DNA of 64,000 bases from Chryseobacterium camelliae (GCF_030818575.1 NZ_JAUTAL010000001.1:1612001-1676000); one strand, 5' to 3'; numbered from the stretch's first letter, positions 10,047 through 19,194 are shown. Made by a program: numbers and translations. The notes: generated from the letters alone by a model not told the origin.

Positions 10047-10706
10047 TTATTTTGCGAATACATATTTAACTCCGAATGTTACAGAAGAAAGCTTTAAACC
10101 GAAGTTATAGTTGTTGATTGCCTCACCATCTTTTGGTTTTGTATTGCTGTAACCAAATTCGCCGATAGTTGCTTCAATAGACCAGTTTTTGTTAAGGAAA
10201 TAATCCAGACCTGGTTTTACGGTTACACCGATTTTAGTGTATTTAGCTTCAGTAGAAGTTGAACTTGTACCAGCTGTACCATTTGTATTTGTAAGGGTAG
10301 TGCTGTTTTCAGTTTCAGTTTTTCCGAATTCCATTGGTACTGCCAATTGTCCGAAAATGTACAATTTATCTCCTAAAGTCCAGTATTTTCTTACAAAAGG
10401 GCTTGCTACAAAAGCAGGAGTTTTTACTTCATTTTTGCTAGTCGCTGTTGTATTACCCAATACTGTAGTAGAAGTTGTTGTTGTTTTATTAGTCTGATAT
10501 CCTATACCAACACCAATCGCTACATTTGTTCCTACGAAATACCCTACTGTTGGCAATACATTGAAATTTTCTTGTTTAATGTTTCCGTTTTCTCTTTCTT
10601 CCTGAGAGTACCCAACTGATCCTGAAAGATAAGTTGTACCTTTAGAAATCTGAGCGTTAGATAAACCGAATAGTGCTACTGCACCTGCTAATAATACTTT
10701 TTTCAT
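10047..10706 (-). CDS. Outer-membrane beta-barrel protein (porin family)
   Basis: The start is placed at MKKVLLAGAVALFGLSNAQ, a signal peptide cleaved after about residue 18. An in-frame ATG 30 nt upstream lies inside the promoter region and is rejected. The mature protein of about 200 residues shows alternating hydrophobic/polar strands (TYLSGSVGYSQEER, NVAIGVGIGYQTNK, FVRKYWTLGDKLYIFGQLAVP) and ends in an aromatic-flanked strand (VTFGVKYVFAK). This is typical of small 8-stranded outer-membrane barrels. A Thr/Ser/Asn-rich region at about 125-155 is probably a surface loop. The function is unknown. Confidence 0.85.
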   Translation of the reverse strand: MKKVLLAGAVALFGLSNAQISKGTTYLSGSVGYSQEERENGNIKQENFNVLPTVGYFVGTNVAIGVGIGYQTNKTTTTSTTVLGNTTATSKNEVKTPAFVASPFVRKYWTLGDKLYIFGQLAVPMEFGKTETENSTTLTNTNGTAGTSSTSTEAKYTKIGVTVKPGLDYFLNKNWSIEATIGEFGYSNTKPKDGEAINNYNFGLKLSSVTFGVKYVFAK

Positions 10707-10733
10707 TGTATAAAATTTAATACTTTCAGGAGG

Positions 10734-10741
10734 CAAATTTA
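10734..10741 (-). promoter_or_regulatory. -7 promoter element of the first barrel gene
   Basis: TAAATTTG on the minus strand, 27 nt before the ATG at 10706, matches TAnnTTTG. It overlaps the alternative upstream ATG at 10736, which supports the shorter start. Confidence 0.62.
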
Positions 10742-10860
10742 GAATGGTCAGCTCTAATATTAAAATTTGTTAACATGATTGAAATCACCCTTTAATATTA
10801 GCATTTTCAACATTTAATCCTATCCCCTGCTGTCTGTTTATGTATTGTCATTTTTTACAA

Positions 10861-10890
10861 TAAAAAAACTCCAATTTTTCAATTGGAGTT
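10861..10890 (-). terminator. Terminator of the second barrel gene
   Basis: A perfect 10-bp stem AACTCCAATT/AATTGGAGTT with a 4-nt loop (10867-10890) is followed on the minus strand by a T tract. Confidence 0.85.
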
Positions 10891-10915
10891 CAATATGACT
10901 GAGTTTTTAATTCTT

Positions 10916-11413
10916 CTACTTAAGGAAGAAATTATACCCGATATTTATCGCACCTACATTCCAGCTGTATCGTACAGGTCCCAGATCACGCTTGTTGCTG
11001 ATGGTCTGGTAGCCCAGATAAAGCTCTCCTGTTGACATCTGGTACCCGAATTTCGGCTGTGCATAGAAACCGCCGTCTACACCGTCCTTCACTGAAATAC
11101 CATAACCCAGGTCTAATCCTACGAATATTGGGGCTCCGGAAAATTTATATTTCCCGGCAACGGCTACAGGAATAAATCCGAAATCATCGAAATTGTCTTT
11201 CCCGAAAAAGTGGGAATATCCTGTTGCTACCCCAAGATCAAGTCCTTTCACGATGTTCCACATGTAAGCACCGTCAATACCTAGTGTAAATGATGATGCA
11301 TCACTGGCATCTGAAACAGGAATACCAATGTGTCCGCCAAGTTTAAAGCCTTCCTGTGCATGAGCTGTTCCTCCGAGCAGTGCAAAAGCTCCTAGTAATA
11401 ATAACTTTTTCAT
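10916..11413 (-). CDS. Outer-membrane beta-barrel protein
   Basis: The 165-residue protein has a clear signal peptide (MKKLLLLGAFALLGGTAHAQ, cleavage after about 19). The mature barrel-like chain contains strands such as FTLGIDGAYMWNIVKGLDLG, FIPVAVAGKYKFSG and GELYLGYQTIS, ending INIGYNFFLK with the C-terminal aromatic pattern. It is the second of three neighbouring, separately transcribed genes of the same general kind. No specific function can be read. Confidence 0.83.
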   Translation of the reverse strand: MKKLLLLGAFALLGGTAHAQEGFKLGGHIGIPVSDASDASSFTLGIDGAYMWNIVKGLDLGVATGYSHFFGKDNFDDFGFIPVAVAGKYKFSGAPIFVGLDLGYGISVKDGVDGGFYAQPKFGYQMSTGELYLGYQTISNKRDLGPVRYSWNVGAINIGYNFFLK

Positions 11414-11437
11414 GTTCTAATAATTTAATTTGATGCT

Positions 11438-11445
11438 CAAAAATA
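11438..11445 (-). promoter_or_regulatory. -7 promoter element of the second barrel gene
   Basis: TATTTTTG on the minus strand, 24 nt before the ATG at 11413, matches TAnnTTTG. Confidence 0.6.
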
Positions 11446-11478
11446 AGAATAATTTTTGACAATAGAAATCTGGGTCAA

Positions 11479-11506
11479 TAAAAAAAGCGGAACCGACTGG
11501 TTCCGC
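11479..11506 (-). terminator. Terminator of the third barrel gene
   Basis: The perfect 8-bp stem GCGGAACC/GGTTCCGC with loop GACT (11487-11506) is followed by a T tract on the minus strand. Confidence 0.85.
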
Positions 11507-11531
11507 CTTAGACGTTATAACAATTAACAGA

Positions 11532-12104
11532 TCAGAAAGAATATCCAAGTCCTACGGAACCCGTAGGAAGGATGCCGTTTCCTTTCAGGCTTCCTTCATA
11601 TTCAGCTTCTTCTGCACTGTTGTTCCATTTATAATTATAAGCTCTGTATGAAGCACCAACGTTAAGGTCCAATGTAAATCCTGAATCAAATATCCATTGA
11701 TATCCCACCCTGAGTCCACCGCCAAATCCGGAAAAATTAATCTCCGTCTTTGAACCTCCGGATGCCTCTGTATCCCCAAAATTAAAGTTGAATCCATTTT
11801 CGTCGATTTCAACTTTCCCGCTTAAATAATCAGCAACTAATGCTCCATAAAAACCGGTCATGGCTTCATCGAAATAATATCTTCCCTGTAATCCTCCTCC
11901 ATAGCTGTTGTATTTATATCCTCCAAGTTTAAATCCTCCGTAACCCGCTCCTACAACACCGGAGATACGGTCTCCGAACTTGTGTTCAAACGATACGAGG
12001 TCTGTTCCGCCAAGAAGCGCGGCAGGATTTGCCTTAATAGAATTTTCCTGTGCCATAGCAATTCCATAAATTACCAAAGCACCAACTAATAATAGTTTTT
12101 TCAT
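11532..12104 (-). CDS. Outer-membrane beta-barrel protein, glycine-rich
   Basis: The 190-residue protein carries a signal peptide (MKKLLLVGALVIYGIAMAQ). The mature part starts NSIKANPAALLGGTDLVSFEHKF, reminiscent of DUF3575-type envelope proteins. Gly/Tyr-rich strands follow (VGAGYGGFKLGGYKYNSYGGG), with the barrel end GSVGLGYSF. An acidic loop (NSAEEAEYEG) lies near the C-terminus. It has its own -7 element and terminator. The exact family is uncertain and the function unknown. Confidence 0.82.
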   Translation of the reverse strand: MKKLLLVGALVIYGIAMAQENSIKANPAALLGGTDLVSFEHKFGDRISGVVGAGYGGFKLGGYKYNSYGGGLQGRYYFDEAMTGFYGALVADYLSGKVEIDENGFNFNFGDTEASGGSKTEINFSGFGGGLRVGYQWIFDSGFTLDLNVGASYRAYNYKWNNSAEEAEYEGSLKGNGILPTGSVGLGYSF

Positions 12105-12137
12105 GATAAAAGTTTAATATATTGTTTAATTCGATGG

Positions 12138-12145
12138 CAAATATA
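12138..12145 (-). promoter_or_regulatory. -7 promoter element of the third barrel gene
   Basis: TATATTTG on the minus strand, 33 nt before the ATG at 12104, matches TAnnTTTG. Confidence 0.6.
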
Positions 12146-12180
12146 TAAAAAAACTCAACATAGCATGAGAATATTATAAA

Positions 12181-13140
12181 TTATTCGTTTTTTACTCTTT
12201 TTTCTTCATCATTATAAGCCAGAATAATTTTTCTTACCACAGGATGCCTTACTACATCCTCTTCAGTAAGGTGTACAAAGCCAATTTCTTTTACGTTTTT
12301 AAGGATTCTCATAGCCTCCTTCAGTCCGGATTGCTGCTTCGGCGGCAAATCTACCTGGCTTGGGTCGCCGGTGATGATAAACTTAGCATTCATCCCCATC
12401 CTTGTAAGGAACATTTTCATCTGCGAGTGGGTAGTGTTCTGTGCTTCATCAAGAATGACAAAAGCATCATCCAGCGTCCTTCCTCTCATAAAGGCCAGAG
12501 GTGCAACTTCAATGACTTTTTTCTCCATGAATCCTTCCAGCTTTTCATGAGGAATCATATCACGGAGGGCATCGTATAAAGGCTGTAGATAAGGGTCCAG
12601 CTTTTCTTTCAGATCGCCGGGCAGGAATCCAAGGCTCTCCCCCGCTTCCACAGCAGGCCTTGTAAGGATGATTCTCTTTACTTCCTTATCTCTGAGGGCC
12701 CTCGCAGCCAGTGCAACGCTGGTATAAGTTTTCCCTGTTCCCGCAGGTCCGATCGCGAAAACCATATCTTTTTTTTCCGTTTCCTTAACAAGCTTTTTCA
12801 GATTGGTGGTTTTGGCTTTAATAATCTTTCCGTTAACCCCCTTTACAATGATATCCTGGTCGAATACCAGCTGTTTCTCGTTTTCATCCTTAATATTAAG
12901 GATGTTTTCCACGTCTTTGAGCTCAATAGAATTGTTTTTGGATATGAATTTTACAATATCATCAAGTTTCTGCCTGAATATATCCAGAGCCTCCTGATTA
13001 CCCATTGCAAAGATATAATGGTCTCTCCCGGTTATTTTCAGAGTGGGAAAAGTAGATTTAATTACATTGAAATATTGGTTATTAACTCCATAGAAGATTT
13101 TTGCGTCTATATCTTCCAAATCATACGTCAATTCAAACAT
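12181..13140 (-). CDS. PhoH-family ATPase (YbeZ-like)
   Basis: The 319-residue cytosolic protein has an N-terminal KH-like segment (about 1-100) and a PhoH ATPase core with Walker A GPAGTGKTYTS (about 131-141). The core also has LTRPAVEAGESLGFLPGD, Walker B VILDEAQNTT and the sensor segment ITGDPSQVDLP. PhoH/YbeZ proteins are linked to RNA metabolism and 16S rRNA maturation together with YbeY. It is divergent from the SAM hydrolase gene. Family assignment is secure; cellular role is known only by analogy. Confidence 0.93.
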   Translation of the reverse strand: MFELTYDLEDIDAKIFYGVNNQYFNVIKSTFPTLKITGRDHYIFAMGNQEALDIFRQKLDDIVKFISKNNSIELKDVENILNIKDENEKQLVFDQDIIVKGVNGKIIKAKTTNLKKLVKETEKKDMVFAIGPAGTGKTYTSVALAARALRDKEVKRIILTRPAVEAGESLGFLPGDLKEKLDPYLQPLYDALRDMIPHEKLEGFMEKKVIEVAPLAFMRGRTLDDAFVILDEAQNTTHSQMKMFLTRMGMNAKFIITGDPSQVDLPPKQQSGLKEAMRILKNVKEIGFVHLTEEDVVRHPVVRKIILAYNDEEKRVKNE

Positions 13141-13236
13141 GCAAATAGTTTTATATTAGATTTTAAATTTAAAGTTTTTTTCTAAATTAATATCAAATTC
13201 TTATCCACAATCTTAAGAGCTTTCTTTAATTTTAAA

Positions 13237-13244
13237 TAAATTTG
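13237..13244 (+). promoter_or_regulatory. -7 promoter element of the SAM hydrolase gene
   Basis: TAAATTTG matches TAnnTTTG. A possible TTG start at 13242 falls inside this element, so translation must begin downstream, at the ATG at 13269. Confidence 0.68.
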
Positions 13245-13268
13245 CATAACGACTTTCTATCAGATACA

Positions 13269-14096
13269 ATGTCAATAATAACGCTTACATCAGATTTCGG
13301 AAATGTAGACTACAGAGTTTCGGCTATGAAAGGTAAAATCCTTTCCCTGCATCCGGAGGTCAGCATTGTTGACATCAGCCATGATATCCAGGCTTTTAAT
13401 CTGATCCAGACCTCTTACATCGTCAGGAACGCGTATAAATACTTTCCGAAAGGAACCATCCATATCCTTTCTGTAGACAGCTTTTTCCATAAATCAAGAA
13501 AGAACATCCTGTATAAGGCAGACGGCTCTTATTTCCTGGCTGCCGACAACGGATTGCTGAGCCTGGTTTTTTTTGACATCAAACCGGAAGGCATCTATGA
13601 GATTACACTGAACAACAGATTTGACGATATCGTTAACTTCACCTCTACCGACATACTCGTCCCTGCTGCGGTGCATCTGGCCAACGGAGGGCTTCCTGAA
13701 GTGATCGGGAGGAAAATAGATACTGCCAAGCAGCTGCTTTTTCCAAAACCAGTGTTCAATGAATCTGAAAAAATGATTATCGGGGAAGTGACCTATATTG
13801 ATAATTTCGGAAATATTATTTCCAATATCAATCAGGACCTGTTTGAAACCATCAGTAAGAATTACGACAATTTTACCATAAAATTCCGCAACCTGAGCCT
13901 TTCCAGGGTCTTTTCCAGCCACACGGAAGTTGTGTCCGACTGGGAAAGGGAAACTGAATTCCACGGGCAGTCTGCGGCTATTTTTAATGACAGCCAGCTG
14001 CTGGAACTTACCATTTATAAAGGCAGCCGGAAGAACGGAGCAAAAACACTTTTCGGACTGAATGTTGGAGAAAATATTTATATTGAATTTTCCTAA
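13269..14096 (+). CDS. SAM hydrolase / SAM hydroxide adenosyltransferase (DUF62)
   Basis: Members hydrolyse S-adenosylmethionine to adenosine and methionine. The protein (275 residues from the ATG at 13269) opens with the family motif ITLTSDFGNVDYRVSAMKG, then VSIVDISHDI with the following F-N, and contains the DNGLLS segment. The C-terminal domain includes GEVTYIDNFGNIISNI. It is divergently transcribed from phoH and followed after 63 nt by the lipoyl E2 gene, which has its own promoter. A proposed role is control of SAM levels; why it is kept in flavobacteria is not evident here. Confidence 0.9.
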   Translation: MSIITLTSDFGNVDYRVSAMKGKILSLHPEVSIVDISHDIQAFNLIQTSYIVRNAYKYFPKGTIHILSVDSFFHKSRKNILYKADGSYFLAADNGLLSLVFFDIKPEGIYEITLNNRFDDIVNFTSTDILVPAAVHLANGGLPEVIGRKIDTAKQLLFPKPVFNESEKMIIGEVTYIDNFGNIISNINQDLFETISKNYDNFTIKFRNLSLSRVFSSHTEVVSDWERETEFHGQSAAIFNDSQLLELTIYKGSRKNGAKTLFGLNVGENIYIEFS

Positions 14097-14131
14097 AATT
14101 AAATATTTCATAAAAAAATCGTTTTTTTTTA

Positions 14132-14139
14132 TATATTTG
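14132..14139 (+). promoter_or_regulatory. -7 promoter element of the E2 gene
   Basis: TATATTTG, 20 nt before the ATG at 14160, matches TAnnTTTG. Confidence 0.65.
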
Positions 14140-14159
14140 TCAAAATCTAAAATTTAAAA

Positions 14160-15482
14160 ATGGCAGAATACAAATTATTGCTTCCTTCCATGGGAGAAGG
14201 TGTTATGGAGGCGACAATTATCACCTGGTTATTTAATGAGGGTGACAGCGTTAAAGAAGATGACTCTGTAGTGGAAATTGCAACAGATAAAGTAGATTCA
14301 GATGTTCCTACACCGGTTTCGGGAAAGATTGTTAAAATTTTAAAACAAAAGGACGAAGTTGCCAAAGTAGGTGAAGCCATAGCTATTTTAGAAATTGAAG
14401 GAGAAGGCGGAACTTCCGTTTCTGAGGAACCTGCTGCAGAATCAGCTGCTCATCAGGACACTCCGGACACTGAAACAATTAAGGCCATCGAGCAGCCTTT
14501 ACAAGCTACTTCAGGTCAGAAAACGGAGTTTTCAGGTGACCTTTACCTGTCTCCGCTAGTAAAATCAATTGCACAACAGGAAAACATTTCCGAATCTGAG
14601 CTTAAATCCATTCAAGGTAACGGCCTGGAAGGAAGAATTACCAAAGAAGATATTCTGGCTTACGTAGCCAACAGAGGGACACAATCCCAACAAGCCGCAC
14701 CAGTTCAGACTGCACCTGCTACTCCACAGCATGCTGTCGTTTCTGCTCCTGCATCTACAGTAACAGCAGCCGCAGGCGATGAAATCATTCCTATGGACAG
14801 AATGAGAAAGCTTATTGCTGAAAATATGGTTAAGGCTAAGCAGATCGCTCCGCACGTAACGTCTTTTATTGAAACGGATGTGACCAATGTAGTAAAATGG
14901 AGAAATAAAAACAAAGCTCCTTTTGAAAAACGTGAAGGCGAAAAATTAACGTTCATGCCAATTTTTGTAAGAGCTGTCGTGAAAGCCATCCAGGATTTCC
15001 CTATGATCAATGTTTCGGTAAACGGAGAAAACATCATCAAGAAGAAAAACATCAATATCGGTATGGCTACAGCGCTTCCTGACGGAAACCTTATTGTTCC
15101 GGTTATTAAAAATGCTGACCAACTGTCACTTTCAGGACTGGCAAAAGCCATCAATGATTTAGCCTATAGGGCGAGAAATAAAAAGCTAAGGCCAGAAGAT
15201 ACACAGGGCGCAACATACACTATTTCAAACGTAGGAAGCTTCGGAAACCTGATGGGAACACCGATTATTCCTCAGCCTCAGGTTGCCATTCTGGCCATCG
15301 GAGCGATCGTTAAAAAACCGGCTGTTCTTGAAACTCCGGACGGTGACGTCATTGCCATCAGAAACCTGATGTTCATGTCCCATTCTTATGACCACAGAGT
15401 GGTGGACGGATCTTTAGGAGGAATGATGCTGAAACATGTTCACGATTACCTGGAAAACTGGGATCTGAACACAGAGATATAA
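14160..15482 (+). CDS. 2-oxo acid dehydrogenase E2, probably branched-chain type
   Basis: The 440-residue dihydrolipoyl acyltransferase has one lipoyl domain (about 2-78, lipoyl Lys44 in EIATDKVDSDVP), an Ala/Pro/Thr-rich linker, and a peripheral subunit-binding domain (about 128-165, LSPLVKSIAQ...GLEGRITKEDI). The catalytic domain follows, with HSYDHRVVDG near residue 414. The ATDKVD motif and the absence of adjacent pyruvate dehydrogenase genes favour a branched-chain or general 2-oxo acid complex over the 2-oxoglutarate complex, whose E2 is encoded at 24098. No E1 or E3 gene is next to it. Confidence 0.85.
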   Translation: MAEYKLLLPSMGEGVMEATIITWLFNEGDSVKEDDSVVEIATDKVDSDVPTPVSGKIVKILKQKDEVAKVGEAIAILEIEGEGGTSVSEEPAAESAAHQDTPDTETIKAIEQPLQATSGQKTEFSGDLYLSPLVKSIAQQENISESELKSIQGNGLEGRITKEDILAYVANRGTQSQQAAPVQTAPATPQHAVVSAPASTVTAAAGDEIIPMDRMRKLIAENMVKAKQIAPHVTSFIETDVTNVVKWRNKNKAPFEKREGEKLTFMPIFVRAVVKAIQDFPMINVSVNGENIIKKKNINIGMATALPDGNLIVPVIKNADQLSLSGLAKAINDLAYRARNKKLRPEDTQGATYTISNVGSFGNLMGTPIIPQPQVAILAIGAIVKKPAVLETPDGDVIAIRNLMFMSHSYDHRVVDGSLGGMMLKHVHDYLENWDLNTEI

Positions 15483-15542
15483 ATACTAAAAAATGAATAA
15501 TAATTGATTATTAATATCAGATCATCAATATCATAACTGACT

Positions 15543-15569
15543 ACCTCCGGAAAATCCGGAGGTTTTTTA
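15543..15569 (+). terminator. Terminator of the E2 gene
   Basis: The perfect 8-bp stem ACCTCCGG/CCGGAGGT (15543-15563) is followed by a T tract. Confidence 0.88.
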
Positions 15570-15704
15570 TTTGAATTATCATTAAAATAATTTTATCTTT
15601 AATCAAACTGTATCTCCCGGAATTTAAATCCGGAAGATTACCTGAACCAAAAAAAATATAACAGACCTTTAACACCGCTACATTTTACCTTTACCATAAA
15701 GACA

Positions 15705-17066
15705 ATGCTGAAATACATCACCCGCCTTCGCGAAAGCATCAGGAGATCATTTGACAATATCAGGAATGAGCAGCTGAAACATAACCTGCTTCAGGCTATC
15801 CCGTTCTGGATCGGATCTGTGATTACCGGTTTTATAGCAGTGATGTATGCTAAGATCTTCGCATGGGGAGAGAGCCTTTTGCATTTCATCCTGAACTGGC
15901 ACGACTGGATGATTTTTATTATGGCTCCTATGGGATTCGTCCTGTCCTGGTGGCTGGTAAAAGAGTTTGCGCCTAATGCCAAAGGCAGCGGAATCCCTCA
16001 GGTAATGGCTGCCGTGGAACTGGCCAATCCTAAGGAGCACCGGAAAATCCGAAGTTTATTAAGTTTAAAAATCATTGTCTTTAAAATCCTTTCGTCGGTA
16101 GTCCTGGTGATCGGCGGTGGTGCCGTCGGACGCGAGGGCCCGACTATTCAGATTGCCGGATCGGTTTTCAGAAAGGTAAACGAATACCTACCGGAATGGT
16201 GGCCGAAGATTTCCAAAAAGAATATGATCATGACAGGTGCTGCAGCAGGACTTGCCGCTGCTTTTAACACCCCGCTCGGTGGAATTGTATTTGCCGTGGA
16301 AGAGCTGTCTAAAACGCATATCAATTACTTCAAGACAGCACTCTTCACCGCTGTAATTATTGCAGGACTCACCGCACAAACGCTTGCCGGCTCTTATCTT
16401 TATCTCGGTTATCCCAAGACGAATGACGTCTCTCTGATGGTGATGTTCCCGATCATCCTTGTGGCAGGGATTGCCGGCATCTTGGCCAGCCAGCTGTCGG
16501 TAAGTATGATGAAGATCAATTCCTGGAAAAAGAAGGCCCTGAAATCTGACCGTTTTCAAATATGGTTTTTAATTGGCTGTGCCATGATGATCGCTTCTGT
16601 ATCTGTATTCATCAGCCGGGAAATCCTGGGATCCGGAAAAGAAATCATGGAACGAATCCTTTTTACTGAAAACAAGCACGAAGAATGGTATATTCCCGTA
16701 CTTAGAATCTTAGGTCCTGCCCTTTCTTTCACTTCAGGAGGAGCCGGAGGGATTTTTGCTCCAGCCCTTACAGCCGGAGCCAGCATCGGCTCTGTAATTT
16801 CGGGCGCACTTCATTTAACATCACATGAAACCAACGTTGTGGTTCTTGGCGGTATGGTGGCTTTTCTGACGGGAATTACAAGGGCTCCTTTTACCTCTGC
16901 TATCATTGTCCTTGAAATGACCGACAGGCATTCCCTGATCTTTCATCTGATGCTGGCTGGGATGATTTCTTCCATTGCATCGATTCTGGTGAGCCGGCAT
17001 TCCCTATATGACCTGTTAAAAATGAGCTTTTTGGCAGAGATAAGAGCGGAAGATCAAAAGGATTAG
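15705..17066 (+). CDS. ClC-family chloride channel or H+/Cl- antiporter
   Basis: The 453-residue multispanning membrane protein carries the three ClC anion-pathway motifs: GSGIPQ (about 89), GREGP (about 142, with the gating glutamate) and GGIFAPAL (about 347). The gating Glu occurs in both channels and antiporters, so the mode cannot be decided. The C-terminus ends shortly after the last helix without CBS domains. Its last codons overlap the convergent gene at 17063-17659 by 4 nt. Confidence 0.93.
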   Translation: MLKYITRLRESIRRSFDNIRNEQLKHNLLQAIPFWIGSVITGFIAVMYAKIFAWGESLLHFILNWHDWMIFIMAPMGFVLSWWLVKEFAPNAKGSGIPQVMAAVELANPKEHRKIRSLLSLKIIVFKILSSVVLVIGGGAVGREGPTIQIAGSVFRKVNEYLPEWWPKISKKNMIMTGAAAGLAAAFNTPLGGIVFAVEELSKTHINYFKTALFTAVIIAGLTAQTLAGSYLYLGYPKTNDVSLMVMFPIILVAGIAGILASQLSVSMMKINSWKKKALKSDRFQIWFLIGCAMMIASVSVFISREILGSGKEIMERILFTENKHEEWYIPVLRILGPALSFTSGGAGGIFAPALTAGASIGSVISGALHLTSHETNVVVLGGMVAFLTGITRAPFTSAIIVLEMTDRHSLIFHLMLAGMISSIASILVSRHSLYDLLKMSFLAEIRAEDQKD

Positions 17067-17659
17067 TCTTTATGCATCAGCTGCAGGTCTTTCATTGCAT
17101 TCAATACGCCTTCTGCAGCCTGATAATCGGTCATTTTAATAACCAGTTTATCCACTTCAGACTTTGAGCCCCGAAATCGGGTTGTTACAATATTCAGGTA
17201 ACAAATATTGTTGCTTCTTAATGAAATTTTATGGAATTTAATCACTTTATCCAGGTCCCAGAAATCACCTTCATCCACAACACGCCCTTTCTTATTGATG
17301 GAATTGATTTTAACCCTTCCGCCTTCAAATTCGGCCCGTAACCCTTGCCAATCATAATCTCTGTCAATCCCGAATTCGTTGATGGCATTACCGATGAAAC
17401 GCCGAGCTTCTTCAGCATTGGCATATTTTCCGAAAACATCGGTCTTTCCGTTCTGGTAGATGATCTGGTAAATATCCGATTTATGAATAGAGTGAAGAGG
17501 CCCATCCGTGTTATCGATCTCCTTATAGGTGACCAAATCCGGGTTTACCTCAATAATTCTGACATCAGCCTGCTCACCATTTTTCATTTGGATTTTATCC
17601 TGGCTAAAGCATAGTGAACATAGGCACATTAGCGGTACAATATAATTTTTGTTTTTCAT
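17063..17659 (-). CDS. Secreted hypothetical protein
   Basis: The start is placed at [20 protein letters not shown], a signal peptide; a longer reading adds 13 residues without signal character. The mature part of about 180 residues begins [27 protein letters not shown]. That resembles the short beta-rich repeat seen at the start of many Bacteroidota periplasmic proteins (an element linking mRNA-like 'K.G..I.A.V.EV....I.YK' strands). I do not recognise the rest. It overlaps the ClC gene tail to tail by 4 nt. Confidence 0.75.
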   Translation of the reverse strand: MKNKNYIVPLMCLCSLCFSQDKIQMKNGEQADVRIIEVNPDLVTYKEIDNTDGPLHSIHKSDIYQIIYQNGKTDVFGKYANAEEARRFIGNAINEFGIDRDYDWQGLRAEFEGGRVKINSINKKGRVVDEGDFWDLDKVIKFHKISLRSNNICYLNIVTTRFRGSKSEVDKLVIKMTDYQAAEGVLNAMKDLQLMHKD

Positions 17660-17714
17660 GGTCATTATTAAGAAATACGAAAATACGGAAAAGTGCAATT
17701 AAATTACTGAAAAC

Positions 17715-17745
17715 TTGTATGGATTATAAAATTACCTTACTTTTG
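17715..17745 (+). promoter_or_regulatory. Promoter of the rpsF-rpsR-rplI operon
   Basis: TTG at 17715-17717 and TACTTTTG at 17738-17745, with a 20-nt spacer, are close to the ideal Bacteroidota promoter. The rpsF ATG follows 34 nt downstream. Confidence 0.85.
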
Positions 17746-17778
17746 CACCTCGAAATAATTACTAAATTTATTTACATT

Positions 17779-18120
17779 ATGAACAATTACGAAACTGTTT
17801 TCATTTTAACTCCCGTTCTATCTGACGCACAGGTGGAGGAAGCAGTGAAAAAATTTGAAGATCTTTTAAAAGAAAGAAACTGCGAAATCGTTGTCAGAGA
17901 AAACTGGGGATTAAAGAAACTTGCGTATCCGATCCAACTGAAAAAGAACGGATTCTACACGCTGATTGAGTTTAAAGGAGAAGGAAACGTTGTTGCTGAT
18001 CTTGAATTGGCATTCAAACGTGACGAGAGAGTGATCCGTTACCTTACTACAAAACTAGACAAGCATGCTGTTGAGTACGCTGTAACAAGAAGAGCTAAGG
18101 CAAAAGCAGCTAGAGCTTAA
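17779..18120 (+). CDS. rpsF: 30S ribosomal protein S6
   Basis: The 113-residue S6 starts [16 protein letters not shown], the standard S6 N-terminus. An in-frame extension back to 17614 runs through the promoter and is rejected. It binds 16S rRNA as a dimer with S18, which is encoded next (34-nt gap). The [10 protein letters not shown] motif is typical. This order (rpsF-rpsR-rplI) is the common operon. Confidence 0.98.
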   Translation: MNNYETVFILTPVLSDAQVEEAVKKFEDLLKERNCEIVVRENWGLKKLAYPIQLKKNGFYTLIEFKGEGNVVADLELAFKRDERVIRYLTTKLDKHAVEYAVTRRAKAKAARA

Positions 18121-18154
18121 TTTATTAACCCAATTTTATTAAAAAAGACAAGAC

Positions 18155-18457
18155 ATGGCAATAGACGAAATGGCTAAACAAGCCTCAGCTGGAGGAGAAT
18201 CTGAAGTAAAATTCCTTACTCCGCTTGATATCAATACAAAATCTGAGAAGAAATATTGTAGATTCAAAAAATTCGGAATTAAGCACGTTGATTACAAAGA
18301 TGCTGATTTCTTATTACAGTTCGTAAACGAGCAGGGTAAAATCTTACCAAGAAGATATACCGGAACCTCTTTGAAATACCAGAGAAAAGTTTCTGCTGCA
18401 ATCAAAAGAGCAAGACACCTTGCATTGCTTCCTTACGTAGCTGACTTATTAAAATAA
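18155..18457 (+). CDS. rpsR: 30S ribosomal protein S18
   Basis: The 100-residue S18 has the typical core [18 protein letters not shown]...[32 protein letters not shown] (quoted in part). A short acidic or neutral N-terminal extension ([18 protein letters not shown]) is longer than in E. coli. It lies second in the operon after rpsF. Confidence 0.98.
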   Translation: MAIDEMAKQASAGGESEVKFLTPLDINTKSEKKYCRFKKFGIKHVDYKDADFLLQFVNEQGKILPRRYTGTSLKYQRKVSAAIKRARHLALLPYVADLLK

Positions 18458-18582
18458 AAATATTGCAATTAGCCATGAGCACTCCGCTTCTGGCTTTTTG
18501 TTGCTGAATACATCATTAATTCTAACTTGATTTTAGATTTCGGATACAGATTTAAGATAGAGGCACTGCCATACATCTAAAT

Positions 18583-18609
18583 TTCTAACATCTAACTTCT
18601 AACATCTAA
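18583..18609. repeat. Short tandem repeat upstream of rplI
   Basis: The 13-nt unit TTCTAACATCTAA occurs at 18583-18595 and 18597-18609, in the 168-nt spacer between rpsR and rplI. A related CATCTAAATT lies just before. Its effect is unknown. Confidence 0.7.
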
Positions 18610-18625
18610 AAAAAGGACAACAACA

Positions 18626-19135
18626 ATGGACATTATCCTAAAAAAAGACGTAGAAAACTTAGGACTTGAGTTTGATACAGTAAGCGTAAAGCCTGGTTAT
18701 GCCAGAAACTTCTTAATCCCTCAAGGATACGCTCTTTTAGCAACCCCTAAAAACAGAGCAGCTCTTGAAGCTACTTTAGAAGCAAGAAAAGAGGAGGAAG
18801 CTAAATTAATCGCAACAGCTAACGGAATCGTAGATCAATTAAAGAAAACATCTATCACAATTCCTGCAAAAGTAGGTTCAGGTGATAAATTATTCGGATC
18901 TATCAACAATGCAGATCTTTCTGCTGCTCTTGAAAAAGCTGGTGTTTCTGTAGAGAAAAAATACATCAAAATTCCAGGGAACACCATCAAGAGAACCGGT
19001 AAAGTTACTGCAAACATCAGACTTCACAGAAATGTTGAGTACAATTTCGAATTTGATATTGTATCTGATGCTCCTGTTGCACCTCAGGCTCCTGCTGCTC
19101 CTAAAAAGGAAGAAGCTCCGTCTGAAGAAGCTTAA
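18626..19135 (+). CDS. rplI: 50S ribosomal protein L9
   Basis: The 169-residue L9 begins MDIILKKDVENLGLEFDTVSVKPGYARNFLIP (quoted in blocks), the conserved L9 N-terminal domain. A charged connecting helix (about 45-75) and the C-terminal rRNA-binding domain to about 148 follow. The last 20 residues are an Ala/Pro/Glu-rich tail ([17 protein letters not shown]) not found in E. coli L9. Third gene of the operon, followed by a strong terminator. Confidence 0.97.
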   Translation: MDIILKKDVENLGLEFDTVSVKPGYARNFLIPQGYALLATPKNRAALEATLEARKEEEAKLIATANGIVDQLKKTSITIPAKVGSGDKLFGSINNADLSAALEKAGVSVEKKYIKIPGNTIKRTGKVTANIRLHRNVEYNFEFDIVSDAPVAPQAPAAPKKEEAPSEEA

Positions 19136-19164
19136 TATTAAGCAGAATAGTATATTCACATACC

Positions 19165-19194
19165 ATGCTGCCTCTCCGGAGGCAGCATTTTTTA
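19165..19194 (+). terminator. Terminator of the rpsF-rpsR-rplI operon
   Basis: A perfect 10-bp stem ATGCTGCCTC/GAGGCAGCAT with loop TCCG (19165-19188) is followed by TTTTTTA. Confidence 0.92.

Noticed and set aside
17614..17778. In-frame N-terminal extension of rpsF
   Set aside because: It spans the promoter (17715-17745) and S6 starts at MNNYETVF.
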